Shown here piece by piece: positions 44,836-53,452 of a stretch of DNA of 64,000 nucleotides. Origin of the DNA: Pseudomonas sp. ML2-2023-3 (lineage in GTDB: Bacteria; Pseudomonadota; Gammaproteobacteria; Pseudomonadales; Pseudomonadaceae); the NCBI RefSeq assembly GCF_037055275.1, contig NZ_CP146343.1:1522501-1586500 (forward strand). The letters are read 5' to 3'. Position numbers and translations under genes: made by a program. The notes below the pieces were generated by a model, which was not told where the DNA came from, did no database searches, and saw nothing but the letters and a program-made list of their open reading frames with translations. Each line of letters starts with the position of its first letter. Positions within the stretch are counted from its first letter, which is position 1.

Positions 44836-46200
44836 TTACAGAATGTTGAACGGAATGGTGGTGACCACGCGGAACTCGTTGATGTTGCCGTCAGACTGAT
44901 TTTTGCTGGCGCGGTGCGTGGTGTACGTGGCGCGAATCGCAGTGGCTTTGAGTGGGCCACTCTGGATTGCATAGGACGTGCCAACGCTGTACTCGTAATG
45001 GGTTTCGCCGTCCATGTTCTTCACGTCGTAGGCGGTGCCCGTGTACTTGGTGCCGTCAATGTCCCAACCGCGAGCGTGGTAGGCGTTGAACTTCAGGCCC
45101 GGAATCCCGTACTGCGCCATGTTGATGCTGTAGGCCAGTTGCAGGGACTTCTCGTTCGGGCCGTTGAAGTCCGAGAGCAGGGAGTTGGCCAGGTAAATGC
45201 CGTTGGTTTCGTGCAGGTAGTCGAAGTACTCGTCGCCGCTGACTTGCTGATACGACAGTGTCAGGGTGTGAGCCAGGTGGCTCAGGCCGAAGGCCAGGCT
45301 GAAGGTGTCGTTGTTGATATTGCCCAGGGCCTTGCTGCCGGTGTCGAGGGTCTTGTAGTAGTTGAAGTTGGTGTTCAGGCCCAGGGTGGCGTTGTCGCCC
45401 ATGTCGTGTACTGCACCGAAGTAGTACTGGTTCCAGAAGTCTTCAACGTGGGTGGCGTACAGCGTGGTCTTCAGGTTTTTGAGCGGCTGGTAGTTGAGGC
45501 CGGCAACGCTGGCGCGGTCAGTCTCCGCCCCGGTTGCGCCGTATTCGCTGCGAAACTTGCTCAGGCTGGCTTCGGTACGCGGGGACACGCGGTCAAAGGA
45601 ACCGGCATCGAAGGACAGGTTGTTGAACTCTTCGCTGTGCAAACCCACCCCTTGAAAGCTTGAGGGCAGTGCACGGTTGCCGATCACATCGATGGTCGGG
45701 CTGCTGAAGTTCTGTCGGCCTACGGTCAGCGTGGTGTTGGAGATGCGGGCGCTGAGATTGGCCAGGCCCAACTTGCTCCACTGGCCAACGGCATCGCCAT
45801 CGCTGTGGGTCAGGGTCCGGTTGTTTGGCCCGGCAATGTCCTTGGCGTCGCGGTCCAGTGCTACCGCGTTGTAAGCCGCCACTTGGGTGCTGAAACCGAC
45901 GGTGCCTTCTGTGAAACCCGAGGTGTAGTTGAGGATCGTGCCCTGTACCCAGTTGATCCGGCGCGGGGTGGATTCACGGGTGCCGTGGTTGTTGTAGCTG
46001 AAGCGATCATCGCGACGCTTGAGCTCATTGGCGTACCAGTTGCGGGTGGTGCCGCCCAGAGTCTGATCTTCGAGAAAGCCCTTGGTCTCGCTTTGAGCAC
46101 TGGTGGCTTTCAATTCGGTGGGCATGAATTCATCGGCATTGACCATCGCGGTGAGGCTGCTGATGGACAAGGCTAACAACGCGCTGCTGGTAAGTTTCAT
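44836..46200 (-). CDS. opdP: OprD-family outer-membrane porin (OpdP-like, peptide uptake)
   Basis: 454 residues. Signal peptide MKLTSSALLALSISSLTAMVNA, then an 18-strand-type barrel with OprD-family marks (WVQGTILNYTSGFTEGTVGFS near the N terminus, ARGWDIDGT and YSVGTSYAIQSGPLKATAIRA near the end) and a hydrophobic C-terminal residue. It lies inside the dipeptide transporter cluster, like P. aeruginosa OpdP (PA4501), which takes up Gly-Glu; that assignment rests on position and family. GAGGAG precedes the start. A pair of LacI-type operator sequences lies 65-95 bases upstream. Confidence 0.9.
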   Translation of the reverse strand: MKLTSSALLALSISSLTAMVNADEFMPTELKATSAQSETKGFLEDQTLGGTTRNWYANELKRRDDRFSYNNHGTRESTPRRINWVQGTILNYTSGFTEGTVGFSTQVAAYNAVALDRDAKDIAGPNNRTLTHSDGDAVGQWSKLGLANLSARISNTTLTVGRQNFSSPTIDVIGNRALPSSFQGVGLHSEEFNNLSFDAGSFDRVSPRTEASLSKFRSEYGATGAETDRASVAGLNYQPLKNLKTTLYATHVEDFWNQYYFGAVHDMGDNATLGLNTNFNYYKTLDTGSKALGNINNDTFSLAFGLSHLAHTLTLSYQQVSGDEYFDYLHETNGIYLANSLLSDFNGPNEKSLQLAYSINMAQYGIPGLKFNAYHARGWDIDGTKYTGTAYDVKNMDGETHYEYSVGTSYAIQSGPLKATAIRATYTTHRASKNQSDGNINEFRVVTTIPFNIL

Positions 46201-46264
46201 GGTTGAGGCTCCTCTTTGGTTTCTTTTTTATTGCCGGTCTTTATTTGTTCTGACTCGGCTGTTG

Positions 46265-46276
46265 TGAAACGTTTTA
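46265..46276 (-). promoter_or_regulatory. Cra-like operator upstream of the OprD-family porin
   Basis: On the minus strand the sequence is TAAAACGTTTCA, differing at one base from the fruB operator TTAAACGTTTCA at 16398. It is 65-76 bases before the porin start. Confidence 0.5.
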
Positions 46277-46283
46277 AAGCGTT

Positions 46284-46295
46284 GCAAACGTTTGC
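46284..46295. promoter_or_regulatory. Perfect LacI-family palindrome upstream of the OprD-family porin
   Basis: GCAAACGTTTGC is a perfect 12-bp palindrome of the PurR/LacI-family core type. Its centre is 19 bases from the centre of the Cra-like site. The regulator is not identified. Confidence 0.5.
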
Positions 46296-46384
46296 CTGCT
46301 ACCCGATAGGCGAAGTTTCAGCGGACCACCTGAAAAGTGGCCTGCTGATACCGCACTGTTGTTCGCTGAAGCGACTTCTGCCTC

Positions 46385-46482
46385 TGTGGGAGCGGGCTTG
46401 CTCGCGATGGTCGTTACGATGACGCGTATTTACTGAGTAAATGCGGCGCTCTGAAGACCATCGCGAGCAATCCCGATCCCAC
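46385..46482. repeat. REPIN, family A, with a decayed right arm
   Basis: The left arm TGTGGGAGCGGGCTTGCTCG is intact; the right arm reads GCGAGCAATCCCGATCCCAC, with two changes. It lies between a dppA paralogue and the porin gene, after the former's stop when counted on the plus strand. Confidence 0.83.
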
Positions 46483-46512
46483 CTTTGAGCAGCGTTACTG
46501 CTGTCGGGGGAG

Positions 46513-48111
46513 TTAGTCCTTGAGGCTGACGCCTGAGAACGCGTTACGCCCAAAGGGACTGACCTGGAAACCTTCGACCTTGACACTCAGCGGCTGGTTG
46601 ACCGTGGAGTGCGCAATGGGAGTGATCGGCACCTGTTGCTTGAGCAACTGCTGGGCCTGTTTGTAGAGCACCGTACGCTGGTCGCGATCGGTGATGACCT
46701 TGGCGTTCTTGACCAGCGTGTCGTACTCCTTGTTGCACCACATGGAGTAGTTGTTGCCGCCGATCGCGTCGCAGCTGTACAGCGTGCCGAGCCAGTTGTC
46801 CGGGTCACCGTTGTCGCCCGTCCAGCCAATCAGGCTGATGTCATGCTCGCCGTTCTTGGTGCGCTTGATGTACTCGCCCCACTCATAGCTGACGATCTTG
46901 ACCTTGAGCCCGATTTTGGCCCAGTCCGACTGGAGCATTTCGGCCATGAGCTTGGCGTTCGGGTTGTAAGGGCGCTGTACGGGCATGGCCCACAGGGTGA
47001 TTTCAGTGCCGTCCTTGACCCCGGCTGCCTTGAGCAGTTCTTTGGCTTTTTCGGGATTGTAGGGGGCGTCGGTGATGGTCTCATCGTAGGACCACTGCGT
47101 TGGCGGCATGGCGTTGACCGCTTTCTGGCCAGCGCCCTGGTAGACGGCCTTGAGGATCTCGTCCTTGTTGACGGCCATGTCCAGTGCCTGACGCACCTCT
47201 AGCTGATCGAACGGTTTGTGCTGGACGTTGTAGGCAATGTAGCCAAGGTTGAAACCGGGCTTTTCGATGACCTGCAATTTCGGGTCGGCCTTGAGGCCGG
47301 CAACGTCGGCAGGACGCGGGTTCAGTGAGACCTGGCACTCGTTTTTACGCAGCTTTTGCATGCGCGCCGAGGCGTCGACGCTGATCGAGAAGATCAGGTT
47401 GTCGAGCTTGACCTGGCTTGGGTTCCAGTAGTCCTTGTTGGCGGCGTAACGGATGTTGGAGTCTTTTTGATAGCGCTGGAACACGTACGGACCGGTGCCG
47501 ACGGGTTTCTGGTTGATATCGCTGGGCTTGCCGGTCTTGAGCAACTGGTCGGCGTACTCGGCCGACAGGATGGCGGCGAAGCTCATGGCCAGGTTTTGAA
47601 TAAAGGCGGCGTCGACCGAGTTGAGTTTCATGACCACGGTCTGCGGGTCGGTTTTTTCGACGCTGGCGATGTTCTTGTCCAGGCTCATCCCGGTGAAATA
47701 CGGGAATTCGGTCGGGTAGGCCTTACGGAACGGGTGGTCGGGGTTGAGCATGCGGTTGAAGGTGAAGAGCACGTCATCGGCGTTGAAGTTGCGGGTCGGG
47801 GTGAACCACTTGGTGGTGTGGAACTTCACATCGTCGCGCAGGTGGAACGTCCAGGTCAGACCGTCTTCAGACACATCCCAGCTTTTTGCCAGGGCCGGGC
47901 CTGCGGCGGTGCCGCCTTTTTCGAATTCGGCGAGGCGGTTGTAGATGGGTTCGGCCGCGTCGTTATCGGTAGCCGTGGTGTACTGCGCGGTATCAAAGCC
48001 GGCCGGGCTGCCTTCGGAACAAAACACCAGGCTGTTGGCGGCGCTTGCGATCGGGCTGCCGGCAAGTACGCCAGCACTGAGTAATACAGATAAAACCAGA
48101 GGGTTGCCCAT
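46513..48111 (-). CDS. Periplasmic peptide-binding protein, DppA paralogue 2
   Basis: 532 residues: signal peptide (VLSVLLSAGVLAGSPIASA) and SBP_bac_5 domain with NSLVFCSEGSPAGFD and FHLRDDVKFHTT. The segment ATDNDAAEPIYNRL is one residue shorter than the ASAET type of the other copies. It is most similar to the 48412 copy. It probably delivers peptides to the single DppBCDF importer. The leader contains AACAAGAA next to the ribosome site AAAGGATAGGG, a possible Hfq/Crc target. Confidence 0.92.
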   Translation of the reverse strand: MGNPLVLSVLLSAGVLAGSPIASAANSLVFCSEGSPAGFDTAQYTTATDNDAAEPIYNRLAEFEKGGTAAGPALAKSWDVSEDGLTWTFHLRDDVKFHTTKWFTPTRNFNADDVLFTFNRMLNPDHPFRKAYPTEFPYFTGMSLDKNIASVEKTDPQTVVMKLNSVDAAFIQNLAMSFAAILSAEYADQLLKTGKPSDINQKPVGTGPYVFQRYQKDSNIRYAANKDYWNPSQVKLDNLIFSISVDASARMQKLRKNECQVSLNPRPADVAGLKADPKLQVIEKPGFNLGYIAYNVQHKPFDQLEVRQALDMAVNKDEILKAVYQGAGQKAVNAMPPTQWSYDETITDAPYNPEKAKELLKAAGVKDGTEITLWAMPVQRPYNPNAKLMAEMLQSDWAKIGLKVKIVSYEWGEYIKRTKNGEHDISLIGWTGDNGDPDNWLGTLYSCDAIGGNNYSMWCNKEYDTLVKNAKVITDRDQRTVLYKQAQQLLKQQVPITPIAHSTVNQPLSVKVEGFQVSPFGRNAFSGVSLKD

Positions 48112-48128
48112 GGCGTTCCCTATCCTTT

Positions 48129-48136
48129 TTCTTGTT
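48129..48136 (-). promoter_or_regulatory. Candidate Hfq/Crc CA-motif
   Basis: AACAAGAA on the minus strand fits the AAnAAnAA pattern and lies directly in front of the AAAGGATAGGG ribosome site of the 46513 dppA paralogue, where Hfq/Crc binding would block translation during growth on preferred carbon sources. Confidence 0.35.
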
Positions 48137-48375
48137 TTTGAGTCCTGAGCGCGGCCCTGGATAAAGGCGTGCGGTTCAGGGCGTCGATTTCATCAGCTAC
48201 GGTGCTTCACCCGGCGCAATAGACTGGCGGTGTGTCGACGTTATGACGTCGATACCCCCGCAGTAAATGCGTCAGGCCTGACAACCTTGTAGGAATTGTC
48301 TTAGCGTCCTATAGCCTCTGATGTAGTCAGAAGTGGCTTTAGGCTGTAGGTGATTTCCACCGTCCTGGTAGATAA

Positions 48376-48403
48376 GTGAATGCGGCCGTGTAGCCGCATT
48401 CAC
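48376..48403 (-). terminator. Hairpin 3' of the 48412 dppA paralogue
   Basis: An 11-bp perfect stem GTGAATGCGGC/GCCGCATTCAC with a 6-base loop lies 8 bases after the stop. On the minus strand it is followed by only a weak T tract (TTATCT). Confidence 0.6.
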
Positions 48404-48411
48404 CGGTCCTT

Positions 48412-50037
48412 TTATTTGCCGACGCTGACCCCGTAGAAGGAGTTCAGGCCAAACGGGCTGATCTTGAAGTCCTCTACGTTCTTGCGCATGGGTTGATACA
48501 CCGTCGAGTGTGCGATGGGTGTCATCGGAACCTGGCTTTTGAGTCGTTGCTGCGCCTGTTGATACAGTTTTGTGCGCTCAGCAACATCGGTGGTGGCCTT
48601 GGCGGCCTTCACCAGCTTGTCGAACTCGGGGTCACACCACTTGGAGAAGTTGTTGCCTTCCAGTGAGTCGCAGCCAAACAGGGTGCCGAGCCAGTTGTCC
48701 GGGTCGCCGTTGTCGCCGCTCCAGCCAATCAGCATCGCGCCGTTCTCACCGCCTTTGGAACGCTTGATGTACTCGCCCCATTCGTAGCTCATGATCTTGG
48801 CCTTGAGGCCGATCTTGCTCCAGTCCGACTGGAGCATTTCAGCCATCAGCTTGGCATTGGGGTTGTACGGGCGTTGAACCGGCATGGCCCACAGGGTGAC
48901 TTCGGTGCCCTCCTTGATCCCTGCTTCCTTGAGCAGTTCCTTGGCTTTTACCGGGTCGAACGGTGCGTCCTTGATGCTGGTGTCATAGGACCATTGGGTC
49001 GGCGGCATGGCGCCAACGGCCAGCTGGCCTGCGCCCTGATACACAGAGTCGATGATTTGCTGCTTGTTGACCGACATGTCCATTGCCTGACGGACCTTGA
49101 GCTGGGCCATCGGGTTGGGTTCGTTGCTGCCCTTGATCTTGTCCATCACGTTGTAGGCGATGTAACCCAGGTTGAAGCCTGCCTGGTGGGGCATCTTCAG
49201 GTTCGGATCTTCGCCAAGGGCCTTGAGGTCAGCCGGGCGCGGGAAGAGGGTGACCTGGCACTCGTTCTTCTTGAGCTTCTGGATGCGCACCGACGGGTCG
49301 GTGGTGATGGCGAAGATCAGGTTGTCGATCTTGACGTCTTCAGGCTTCCAGTAGTCCTTGTTGCCGGTGTAACGGATGTTCGAGTCTTTCTGGTAGCTCT
49401 TGAATACAAACGGTCCGGTGCCGATCGGCTTCTGGTTGATATCGGCAGGCTTGCCTTCCTTGAGCAGCTTGTCGGCGTACTCGGCGGACTGGATGGAAGC
49501 GAAGCTCATGGCCAGGTTCTGGATAAACGCGGCATCGACCGTATTCAGAGTGAAGCGAACGGTCTTGTCATCGATCTTTTCCACCTTGGCGATGTTTTTA
49601 TCCATGCCCATGTCGGTGAAATAAGGGAATTCGGTGGGGTAGGCCTTACGGAACGGCTGGTTGATGTCGAGCATGCGGTTGAAGGTGAAGAGCACGTCGT
49701 CGGCATTGAAGTCGCGGGTTGGCTTGAAGTACGGCGTGGTGTGGAACTTGACGCCATCACGCAGATGGAAGGTCCATGTCAGGTTGTCGGGCGAGACATC
49801 CCAGCTGGTTGCCAGGCCGGGCTCAACCTTGGTGCCGCCACGTTCAAACTGGCTCAGGCGGTTGAACATGGTTTCGGCCGACGCATCGAAGTCAGTACCG
49901 GTGGTGTACTGGCCCGCGTCAAAACCCGCCGGGCTGCCTTCAGAACAGAACACCAGGTTGGTCGCTGCGTGGGCGAAAGGTGCGCTTGCCAGCAGGCTCG
50001 CGCCTACTAAAAACGGAATGACCGCGTGTTTGAACAT
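48412..50037 (-). CDS. Periplasmic peptide-binding protein, DppA paralogue 3
   Basis: 541 residues: signal peptide (VIPFLVGASLLASAPFAHA), NLVFCSEGSPAGFD, FDASAETMFNRL, FHLRDGVKFHTTPYFKP. It is longer than the other two by about ten residues, owing to a small insertion near DKIKGSNEPNPMAQLK. It is the most upstream gene of the dipeptide block. Its own hairpin and a 414-base upstream gap suggest a separate promoter. Confidence 0.92.
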   Translation of the reverse strand: MFKHAVIPFLVGASLLASAPFAHAATNLVFCSEGSPAGFDAGQYTTGTDFDASAETMFNRLSQFERGGTKVEPGLATSWDVSPDNLTWTFHLRDGVKFHTTPYFKPTRDFNADDVLFTFNRMLDINQPFRKAYPTEFPYFTDMGMDKNIAKVEKIDDKTVRFTLNTVDAAFIQNLAMSFASIQSAEYADKLLKEGKPADINQKPIGTGPFVFKSYQKDSNIRYTGNKDYWKPEDVKIDNLIFAITTDPSVRIQKLKKNECQVTLFPRPADLKALGEDPNLKMPHQAGFNLGYIAYNVMDKIKGSNEPNPMAQLKVRQAMDMSVNKQQIIDSVYQGAGQLAVGAMPPTQWSYDTSIKDAPFDPVKAKELLKEAGIKEGTEVTLWAMPVQRPYNPNAKLMAEMLQSDWSKIGLKAKIMSYEWGEYIKRSKGGENGAMLIGWSGDNGDPDNWLGTLFGCDSLEGNNFSKWCDPEFDKLVKAAKATTDVAERTKLYQQAQQRLKSQVPMTPIAHSTVYQPMRKNVEDFKISPFGLNSFYGVSVGK

Positions 50038-50451
50038 GGTGGCCTCATGATTTTTGTCATTTTTGGTTTGAGGGCGACCTTATGAGTCGACCCGGCGATA
50101 CTTATGCACAGCCCATACCCATTGCAATATGTGTAAGCGGCTGAAGACTGAAAATGTGGAACGATCGTACAAGAATGTCGCTTATCTATAAGTTATGACG
50201 CATTTGATCGTTTGCGTCGGGATTTTTGACTCATTTGCTTACGTGTTTTGGAAAGTTAAAGGACCTGCACGCACTGTTTTGGTACGGCGTTGTTACTTAT
50301 CTAGACTCTCGCGTTGGAAAGATGTAAGTCGGTGCTGACAGCGTCTGTAGGCTTTTGCTTTTTAATACTAGGACGGTCTGTAGGTATTTTCCTGAGGGCA
50401 AAAAAAACCCCTGAAGCTTCAAGGCTTCAGGGGTTTGTAGGACGTAAAGGC
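50038..50451. other. Region upstream of dppA paralogue 3, with the SIMPL gene terminator
   Basis: 414 bases. The left 260 bases are A+T-richer and should hold the promoter of the 48412 gene; no operator was recognised. The right end holds the terminator at 50400-50436. Confidence 0.5.
50400..50436 (-). terminator. Rho-independent terminator of the SIMPL gene
   Basis: On the minus strand AACCCCTGAAGC pairs with GCTTCAGGGGTT around CTTGAA and is followed by a run of T, 16 bases after the stop. Confidence 0.95.
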
Positions 50452-51168
50452 TTACTGCATCTGAACTTCAATCACGCCATCGGCGCTCATGCTGACTTCG
50501 CTGGTGCCGGCCTCGACTTCCGGCGTCGGTGCAGAGTCCATTGCCGGCGCGGCGGCTTTCATCATCATTTCGCTGCGCATGTAAGGCTGCGGGTAGCCAT
50601 TGGTGTTGAGGTTCAGGTTAACGATTTTGTAGCCCTTGCCGCCCAGTGCGTCGGTGGCCAGTTGAGCGCGGGCCTTGAATGCGTTGACGGCATCCTTGAG
50701 CAGCGCGTCTTCGCTGGTTTTACGGGTGGCACTGGCGACGGTGAATTGCATGCTGCCCATTTTCAGGGTTTGCATCAGATCCCCGGTAAGTTTGGACAGG
50801 GCGGCGAAATCGGTGCTTTCCAGTCGCAATTCGGCGCGCTCGCGCCAGCCGGTGATCTTCTGGGTTTTGTTGTCGTAAATCGGGTAGCTGTTGCGGTTGC
50901 CCTGGCGCAGGGTGACTTCCTTGACGGACTTGGCCTGGCCGATGGCCTTGTTCATCGAGGTGGTGATTTCTGCGGCCAGCTTGGCGGCATCGGTATTTTG
51001 CGCCTCGGTGTAGAGCGTCACGATCATCAAGTCGCGGGCTACTTCCTGGCTGGCCTCGGCACGCAGGGAAATCTGGTTGTAATGAATGTCGTCGGCCAGG
51101 GCTGGCAGGCTGGCCAGTGCACCGATGCTCAGGGTCAAAAGGGCCGCGGTGCGTTGAAAGTTGGACAT
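50452..51168 (-). CDS. SIMPL (DUF541) domain secreted protein
   Basis: 238 residues with a signal peptide (LLTLSIGALASLPALA, cleavage before DDIHYN). The SIMPL/DUF541 domain covers most of the rest (ISLRAEASQEVARDLMIVTLYTEAQ, AQLATDALGGKGYKIVNLNL). Family members are periplasmic or outer-membrane-linked, and some are tied to oxidative or envelope stress; no enzymatic role is known. It is a single gene with its own terminator, next to roxSR as in P. aeruginosa. Confidence 0.88.
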   Translation of the reverse strand: MSNFQRTAALLTLSIGALASLPALADDIHYNQISLRAEASQEVARDLMIVTLYTEAQNTDAAKLAAEITTSMNKAIGQAKSVKEVTLRQGNRNSYPIYDNKTQKITGWRERAELRLESTDFAALSKLTGDLMQTLKMGSMQFTVASATRKTSEDALLKDAVNAFKARAQLATDALGGKGYKIVNLNLNTNGYPQPYMRSEMMMKAAAPAMDSAPTPEVEAGTSEVSMSADGVIEVQMQ

Positions 51169-51496
51169 GGAAGCTCCTTGAATGAGGACAATAATGGCTA
51201 TATGACTCTAATCAGTGGCCATCAGTTCGCCCGATTACATTTTCGATACATTTGGCGGCTACTTCTTTGTCCACTGTGGGAGCGGGCTTGCTCGCGAAGC
51301 AGGCACCAGTGTCGGTCAGCCAGACCGCGTCCAAGTCATCGCGAGCAAGCCCGCTCCCACACAGTTTGCCCAGATGCAGGCCATTAGCCGCTTTTTCACA
51401 AAAAACACTGTGGCTCTTTGCCGCACTTTTGCCTGTGGGGCTGCCCGCTTGGTTATACTCTCGGCGATCCGCCTGGAGCGCTCATCAGGAGAGCTC
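51169..51496. other. Divergent region between the SIMPL gene and roxS
   Basis: 328 bases holding a REPIN (51275-51363), the promoters of the two divergent genes, and the AGGAG ribosome site of roxS at about 51486. Nothing else recognised. Confidence 0.5.
51275..51363. repeat. REPIN, family A
   Basis: Inverted REP pair (TGTGGGAGCGGGCTTGCTCG ... GCGAGCAAGCCCGCTCCCAC) in a divergent promoter region, an uncommon place for these elements, which are mostly found between convergent or tandem ends. Confidence 0.9.
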
Positions 51497-52759
51497 ATGC
51501 TCGCCCCCGTTCAGTTACTGTCCGCCACTCGCCAGAACCTGTGGCGTCTTACGTTTATCCGCATGTTGGTGCTGGCCGCGCAAGCGGGTTCAGTGGGCTT
51601 TGCCTATCTGTTCAATTTGCTGCCGCTGCCCTGGTTTCAGTTGAGCATCACCCTTGGATTTTCCATGCTGTTGTGTGCTTTTACCGCGATCCGGTTGCGC
51701 ACAACCTGGCCGGTGACAGAGCTTGAGTACGCGCTGCAACTGGCCTGCGACCTGTTTATCCACAGCGCCTTACTGTACTTCTCCGGTGGCTCGGCCAACC
51801 CTTTTGTTTCGTACTATCTGGTACCGCTGACCATCGCTGCGGTCACGCTGCCCTGGCGCTATTCGCTGGTATTGACCGGCATTGCGCTGGCGCTCTACAC
51901 GCTGTTGTTGATGCAGTTCTACCCCATAGACACCGTGCCGTTTTTCCGCGAAAAACTGCAGATTTACGGGATGTGGCTGAGTTTTGCGCTGTCTGCGGCA
52001 GTGATTACCTTCTTCGCGGCCAAGATGGGCGAAGAGCTGCGCCGTCAGGAAGAACTGCGCGCCTTGCGTCGTGAGGAAGGCCTGCGTGACCAGCAGTTGC
52101 TGGCGGTGGCAACCCAGGCTGCCGGGGCGGCTCATGAGCTGGGTACGCCGTTGTCGACCATGAGTGTGCTGCTTAAAGAGATGCGCCGCGATCACCAGGA
52201 CCCTGAGTTGCAGGATGATCTGAGCGTGCTTCAGGATCAGGTCAAGCTGTGCAAGGAAACCCTGCAGCAATTGGTGCGTGCCGCCGAGGCCAATCGTCGC
52301 CTGGCGATTGAGGTCCAGGATGTCACCCAGTGGCTGGATGAGGCCTTGAACCGCTGGCACTTGATGCGCCCTGAAGCCACTTACCGCTTCCAGTGTCTGG
52401 GCCATGCACCGGTTCCGCGCCTGGCGCCGGCTCCGGATTTGACTCAGGCGCTGCTCAATCTGCTCAACAATGCAGCCGATGCCTGCCCTGAAGGGCTGGA
52501 AGTGACTGTCGACTGGGATGCAGTGGACCTGACGATCAGTATTCGTGACCACGGTCCGGGTGTACCGTTGGCCATCGCCGAGCAAATCGGCAAACCCTTT
52601 TTTACCACCAAGGGCAAAGGCTTCGGTCTGGGCCTATTCTTGAGTAAAGCCAGCGTGACCCGCGCTGGCGGCTCGGTAAAACTCTACAGTCATGAGGATG
52701 GCGGAACGCTCACTGAGCTGCGCCTGCCACGTGTCGCCCGAGGAAATGAAAATGAGTGA
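51497..52759 (+). CDS. roxS: Redox-sensing histidine kinase RoxS (RegB/PrrB family)
   Basis: 420 residues from ATG 51497 behind AGGAGAG. The N-terminal membrane part has about six hydrophobic segments (about 15-175) and includes the quinone-site-like GGSANPFVSYYLVPL typical of RegB. H-box AHELGTPLSTMS with phospho-His at about 213, N-box NLLNNAADACPEG, G-boxes DHGPGVP and KGFGLGLFLSKA. With RoxR it controls terminal oxidases and redox balance in Pseudomonas. The stop overlaps roxR by 8 bases. Confidence 0.95.
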   Translation: MLAPVQLLSATRQNLWRLTFIRMLVLAAQAGSVGFAYLFNLLPLPWFQLSITLGFSMLLCAFTAIRLRTTWPVTELEYALQLACDLFIHSALLYFSGGSANPFVSYYLVPLTIAAVTLPWRYSLVLTGIALALYTLLLMQFYPIDTVPFFREKLQIYGMWLSFALSAAVITFFAAKMGEELRRQEELRALRREEGLRDQQLLAVATQAAGAAHELGTPLSTMSVLLKEMRRDHQDPELQDDLSVLQDQVKLCKETLQQLVRAAEANRRLAIEVQDVTQWLDEALNRWHLMRPEATYRFQCLGHAPVPRLAPAPDLTQALLNLLNNAADACPEGLEVTVDWDAVDLTISIRDHGPGVPLAIAEQIGKPFFTTKGKGFGLGLFLSKASVTRAGGSVKLYSHEDGGTLTELRLPRVARGNENE

Positions 52760-53312
52760 AGAAATTCAGGTCGAAGGCGAAGAACTGCCGCATTTGTTGT
52801 TGGTAGATGACGACGCCACCTTTACCCGTGTCATGGCTCGCGCCATGAGCCGTCGCGGTTTTCGCGTCAGCACGGCGGGTTCTGCCGAAGAAGGGCTGAT
52901 CCTGGCTCAACAGGATCTGCCCGATTATGCGGCGCTGGATCTGAAAATGGACGGCGATTCGGGCCTGGTCCTGCTGCCCAAGCTGCTGGAACTCGACCCG
53001 GAGATGCGGGTTGTGATCCTCACCGGTTATTCCAGCATCGCCACCGCCGTCGAGGCGATCAAGCGCGGCGCCTGCAACTACCTGTGCAAACCTGCCGATG
53101 CCGATGACGTGCTCGCCGCCTTGCTGTCCCAGCATGCCGACCTCGAAACGCTGGTGCCGGACAACCCGATGTCGGTTGACCGCCTGCAGTGGGAACACAT
53201 CCAGCGCGTGCTGGGTGAGCATGAAGGCAATATCTCGGCCACAGCCCGTGCCTTGGGCATGCATCGCCGTACCTTGCAGCGTAAATTGCAGAAGCGTCCG
53301 GTGCGACGCTGA
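52752..53312 (+). CDS. roxR: Response regulator RoxR (RegA/PrrA family)
   Basis: 186 residues from ATG 52752, with GAGGAA upstream; ATG 52746 is also in frame. Receiver domain with LLLVDDDATFTR and phospho-Asp63 in ALDLKMDG, the Thr and Lys switch residues in ILTGYSS and YLCKPAD, and a Fis-type helix-turn-helix at the C terminus (GNISATARALGMHRRTLQRKL). Cotranscribed with roxS. Confidence 0.95.
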   Translation: MSEEIQVEGEELPHLLLVDDDATFTRVMARAMSRRGFRVSTAGSAEEGLILAQQDLPDYAALDLKMDGDSGLVLLPKLLELDPEMRVVILTGYSSIATAVEAIKRGACNYLCKPADADDVLAALLSQHADLETLVPDNPMSVDRLQWEHIQRVLGEHEGNISATARALGMHRRTLQRKLQKRPVRR

Positions 53313-53452
53313 ACGGGAGCTGTAGCGTTTGCAGTGCGCCTTGCACGTAAGCGCCAACAGCTTCTAACCTGTATCAAGACGCGTCCTTGCGTCGTGGGCC
53401 GGTCGTCCTGACCGGCTTACAGGTTGCTCTTTACTCCCAACGAGCCTGAACC

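Larger units (their letters stand above)
48112..48411. other. Intergenic region between the two upstream dppA paralogues
   Basis: 300 bases. It contains the leader of the 46513 gene with the CA-rich motif at 48129-48136, a perfect palindrome GTCAGGCCTGAC at 48271-48282, a TCGACG/CGTCGA inverted repeat at 48235-48252, and the terminator-like hairpin at 48376-48403. No gene seen. Confidence 0.5.

Noticed and set aside
48235..48282. Palindromes TCGACG/CGTCGA and GTCAGGCCTGAC upstream of a dppA paralogue
   Set aside because: Short, not repeated elsewhere in the window and not matching an operator I know; noted in the intergenic entry but not claimed as sites.
43711..50010. Long plus-strand frames opposite the dppA genes (43711-44733, 47356-48084, 48874-50010)
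   Set aside because: All mirror the dppA genes in the same relative frame and have no signal peptide or family features.
50279..50296. Sigma-54-like sequence TGGTACGGCGTTGTT
   Set aside because: Spacing between the GG and the GT is short by one base, the second element lacks GC, and no plus-strand gene follows.
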